From WTAW01 sp050124775 (lineage in GTDB: Bacteria; Acidobacteriota; Aminicenantia; Aminicenantales; Aminicenantaceae), in contig JASFEP010000196.1 in assembly GCA_050124775.1 (NCBI GenBank), positions 1 to 8,231 on the forward strand: a stretch of DNA of 8,231 nucleotides, read 5' to 3'. The translations under genes and the position numbers were made by a program. Shown piece after piece: positions 6,787 through 8,231 of the stretch (its first letter is position 1; every line of letters starts with the position of its first letter). The notes beneath the pieces were generated by a model. That model was not told the DNA's origin and did no database searches. It saw only the letters and a program-made list of their open reading frames with translations.

Positions 6787-7801
6787 CCTTGGTGTTAATA
6801 ACCTTCTCGATGAGTGCCATCCCACCGACTTTGTCCGCATTTTTCCTGTAAACGCGCTCGAGCTTTTCCCTGAACGGAGCTTTATCGACCTCGTAGAACT
6901 CCAATCCCAACTCTTTGAGTTCCGTTAAAGCCGCCTCTGTAAGATCATTCATGGCGTCTCTCTCGGCAAGAACCGAAGCTTTTCCCGCTATCAAGACAGC
7001 ATCCTGAACATCGGGTGGAAGTTTATCGTAAATCTTTTTGCTGAAGATAAGAGCGATGACCAAAAACATGTGGTTTGTGTAAGAGACATACTTGGTGACC
7101 TCGTGGAATTTTTCATAAAGGAGATCGAGGTGATCGGTTTCCCCCCCGTCCACGACGCCTGTCTGCAGAGCTGAATAAAGCTCACCGAATGCCAGCGGTG
7201 TCGCTTGAGCTCCCAATGCATTGAATGACTCGATCAGCATCGGACTGGACATCACTCTGAGCTTTATTCCTTTGAGATCATCCGGATTCAGAACGGGTCT
7301 TTTGGAGTTCCAGACATTGCGAATGCCAGAGAACCAATAGCCGAGAACCAGGCAGTTGAGCTTGTCTTCCACAGTCCGGGCCAGATCTTGGCCTATAGGT
7401 CCATCGATAACGGCGTAGCAGTGATCGAGATCTCGAAAAATAAAGGGGAGGTTAAACAACTCAGCTTCAGGAACGGAGGTGGATAAACCACCCGCAGTGC
7501 TGGAAGCGCTGGCAGCGATCAATCCCAATTTTACCATTTGAGTGCTCTCTTCCTCCGATCCCAGCTGTGAATTCGGAAAGATCTGCACCTCTACTGAGCC
7601 CTCTGTTTCAGCTTCCAGGATTTCTTTGAATGTCTCATAGCCTTTTTGGAAGGGATGGACCTCAGGTCCATTATGGGCGACTTTTAAGACGATCTTCTTT
7701 GCCCTTTTTCCGCTCTCACCAGGCTCTCTAGCTTGATCTTTGCAGTCGATCGAAAGGATCAAGAGCAGCACAATGATGGAAATGGCAAAATAAGATCTCA
7801 T
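6779..7801 (-). CDS. dctP: TRAP transporter periplasmic solute-binding protein (DctP/SiaP type)
   Basis: From ATG 7801 the protein has 340 residues, normal for DctP. Residues 1-20 are a hydrophobic export signal ending LSIDC; Cys20 could be lipidated, but Asp at -1 is not a standard lipobox. The mature part shows the DctP pattern: KIVLKVAHNGPEVHP, FPNSQLGSEEE (75-85), FNLPFIFRD, GIRNVWNSKRP (159-169), DDLKGIKLRVMSS (174-186), GELYSALQTGVVDGGE (206-221). R182 in GIKLRV corresponds to the arginine that salt-bridges substrate carboxylates in this family, so an organic acid is the likely ligand. The residue after E221, usually Asn in the family, is Thr222, which may alter specificity. It is the first gene of the operon. 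An in-frame TTG at 7850-7852 is rejected as a start because it lies in the -35 box. Confidence 0.95.
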   Translation of the reverse strand: MRSYFAISIIVLLLILSIDCKDQAREPGESGKRAKKIVLKVAHNGPEVHPFQKGYETFKEILEAETEGSVEVQIFPNSQLGSEEESTQMVKLGLIAASASSTAGGLSTSVPEAELFNLPFIFRDLDHCYAVIDGPIGQDLARTVEDKLNCLVLGYWFSGIRNVWNSKRPVLNPDDLKGIKLRVMSSPMLIESFNALGAQATPLAFGELYSALQTGVVDGGETDHLDLLYEKFHEVTKYVSYTNHMFLVIALIFSKKIYDKLPPDVQDAVLIAGKASVLAERDAMNDLTEAALTELKELGLEFYEVDKAPFREKLERVYRKNADKVGGMALIEKVINTKDE

Positions 7802-7823
7802 GTTTGTTCCACTCGAAATTATG

Positions 7824-7852
7824 ATTCTAGTCAATAATTGAACATATTTCAA
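7824..7852 (-). promoter_or_regulatory. Promoter of the TRAP operon
   Basis: Reading leftward, TTGAAA (complement of 7847-7852), a 17-base spacer and TAGAAT (complement of 7824-7829) match the sigma70 consensus at 5 of 6 bases in each box. Transcription would begin near 7816-7818, giving a leader of about 16 bases before ATG 7801. That independently supports this start for the binding-protein gene. Confidence 0.65.
7838..7852. promoter_or_regulatory. Operator-like inverted repeat over the TRAP -35 box
   Basis: TTGAA-CATAT-TTCAA (two perfect 5-base arms) coincides with the -35 box and the start of the spacer of the TRAP promoter. A repressor bound here would block the polymerase. It is not the same motif as the palindrome upstream of the Lrp-type gene, so a shared regulator is not shown. 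Short AT-rich arms can arise by chance. Confidence 0.35.
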
Positions 7853-7882
7853 CTAAAACATAAATTTTGTGTATAGATTATA

Positions 7883-7911
7883 TTGACAGCTCCGATTTGA
7901 GTGAATAATAT
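7883..7911 (+). promoter_or_regulatory. Rightward promoter toward the second M24 gene
   Basis: TTGACA (7883-7888) is a perfect -35 box. After exactly 17 bases comes TAATAT (7906-7911), a fair -10 box. It faces away from the TRAP promoter; the two -35 boxes are 30 bases apart. Transcription would start near 7918 and leave an unusually long leader of about 205 bases before ATG 8123. Confidence 0.6.
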
Positions 7912-7917
7912 ACAATT

Positions 7918-8122
7918 TGGGATAAAAAAAGAACATACAGGTTATGAACCCGACGCGTTTTTCTTGTGACCAAAACCTCTTCATGCAACTTCTTATTCAT
8001 TAAAATGACATTATTCCTGGCTATGCATGTGTAACCTGCGATGATCCCCACAATCCCAAAAATATATTATTTGTTAGGTATTTATGCAAGCATTTTCGAA
8101 TGGAATTTTGGAGGTCAAGCCC
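7918..8122 (+). other. Long putative 5' leader of the second M24 gene
   Basis: This stretch has no supported gene. CAGGTTA (7938-7944) is complementary to TAACCTG (8032-8038), and two wobble pairs extend the stem to 9 pairs, enclosing about 83 bases. A possible 19-codon reading frame (7944-8003) starts in the left arm but has no good ribosome site. No known riboswitch signature (cobalamin, SAM, thiamine or cyclic-di-GMP class) was recognised. Structure-based regulation is only a possibility. Confidence 0.3.
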
Positions 8123-8231
8123 ATGAGTAAAATAGGAGTTCCCACTTTCCAGAGATCCAAACAGCAGTATGAGATTTTGAAGCTCATAAGGCAAGAAAAA
8201 TTGGACCTCATACTGCCCGGTGCCATGAGGG
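8123..8231 (+). CDS. Second M24 (Xaa-Pro peptidase-like) protein, partial N-terminus
   Basis: ATG 8123 follows GGAGGT (8110-8115) at a 7-base spacing, and the frame stays open to the right edge (36 complete codons). The translation begins MSKIGVPTFQRSKQQ and contains YEILKLIRQEKLDLILPGAMR. This resembles the N-terminal lead-in of M24 metallopeptidases in such bacteria, where a LPxxMRExGxDMWI motif follows; the exported M24 protein of this window has the matching HVLPMVMREQGVDMWIV. Unlike that protein it shows no signal peptide, so it is probably cytoplasmic. Metal ligands lie beyond the window. Its divergent arrangement with the TRAP operon suggests shared regulation, for example uptake plus peptide or amide hydrolysis. 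The family call rests on a short stretch. Confidence 0.6.
   Translation, partial: MSKIGVPTFQRSKQQYEILKLIRQEKLDLILPGAMR

Noticed and set aside
7802..7852. Upstream TTG start for the TRAP binding protein (17 extra residues)
   Set aside because: The TTG lies inside a strong promoter -35 box, and the signal peptide starts cleanly at ATG 7801.
1..8231. CRISPR arrays, tRNA or rRNA genes, insertion sequences
   Set aside because: No regularly spaced repeats, no tRNA-like fold or rRNA sequence recognised, and no transposase or terminal inverted repeats seen.

Overview
The window comes from a Gram-negative-type bacterium with periplasmic export. It carries exported proteins with Sec and Tat signals, a tripartite TRAP transporter, a GWxTD-domain protein and two M24-family proteins, and most genes have good Shine-Dalgarno sites. 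GWxTD proteins together with several exported M24 paralogues are, from general knowledge, typical of lineages such as Acidobacteriota, Aminicenantota and related candidate phyla (KSB1, Ignavibacteria and others). I cannot fix the phylum from this sequence; an Aminicenantes- or Acidobacteria-like anaerobe is the best guess.

Layout, left to right. (1) 1-1083, minus: the N-terminal 361 codons of an exported GWxTD-domain protein, cut by the left edge. (2) 1115-1567, minus: an Lrp/AsnC regulator, with an 18-bp near-palindrome (1618-1635) just upstream that looks like its own operator. (3) 1716-3095, minus: an exported M24 (Xaa-Pro dipeptidase/creatinase fold) protein whose metal site looks incomplete. 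(4) 3096-3391: a divergent intergenic region with repeats. (5) 3392-4756, plus: a Tat-exported reductive dehalogenase-like corrinoid/iron-sulfur protein (RdhA family) with no RdhB anchor gene beside it. (6) 4757-4980: a convergent intergenic region with a perfect 17-bp palindrome. (7) 4981-7801, minus: a complete TRAP operon in the order solute-binding protein, small membrane subunit, large membrane subunit, behind a good sigma70-type promoter (7824-7852). (8) 7802-8122: a divergent intergenic region with a second, outward-facing promoter. (9) 8123-8231, plus: the first 36 codons of a second M24-like protein, cut by the right edge.

How the parts may work together (inference): the TRAP system would import a small, probably carboxylated, solute across the inner membrane. 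The RdhA-like protein would carry out a reductive, possibly dehalogenating, reaction in the periplasm. The exported M24 protein and the Lrp regulator suggest amino-acid- or peptide-related metabolism. No gene fixes the substrate. The most notable items are the orphan Tat-RdhA beside a TRAP operon, the M24 protein with lost metal ligands, and the operator-like palindromes in the intergenic regions.
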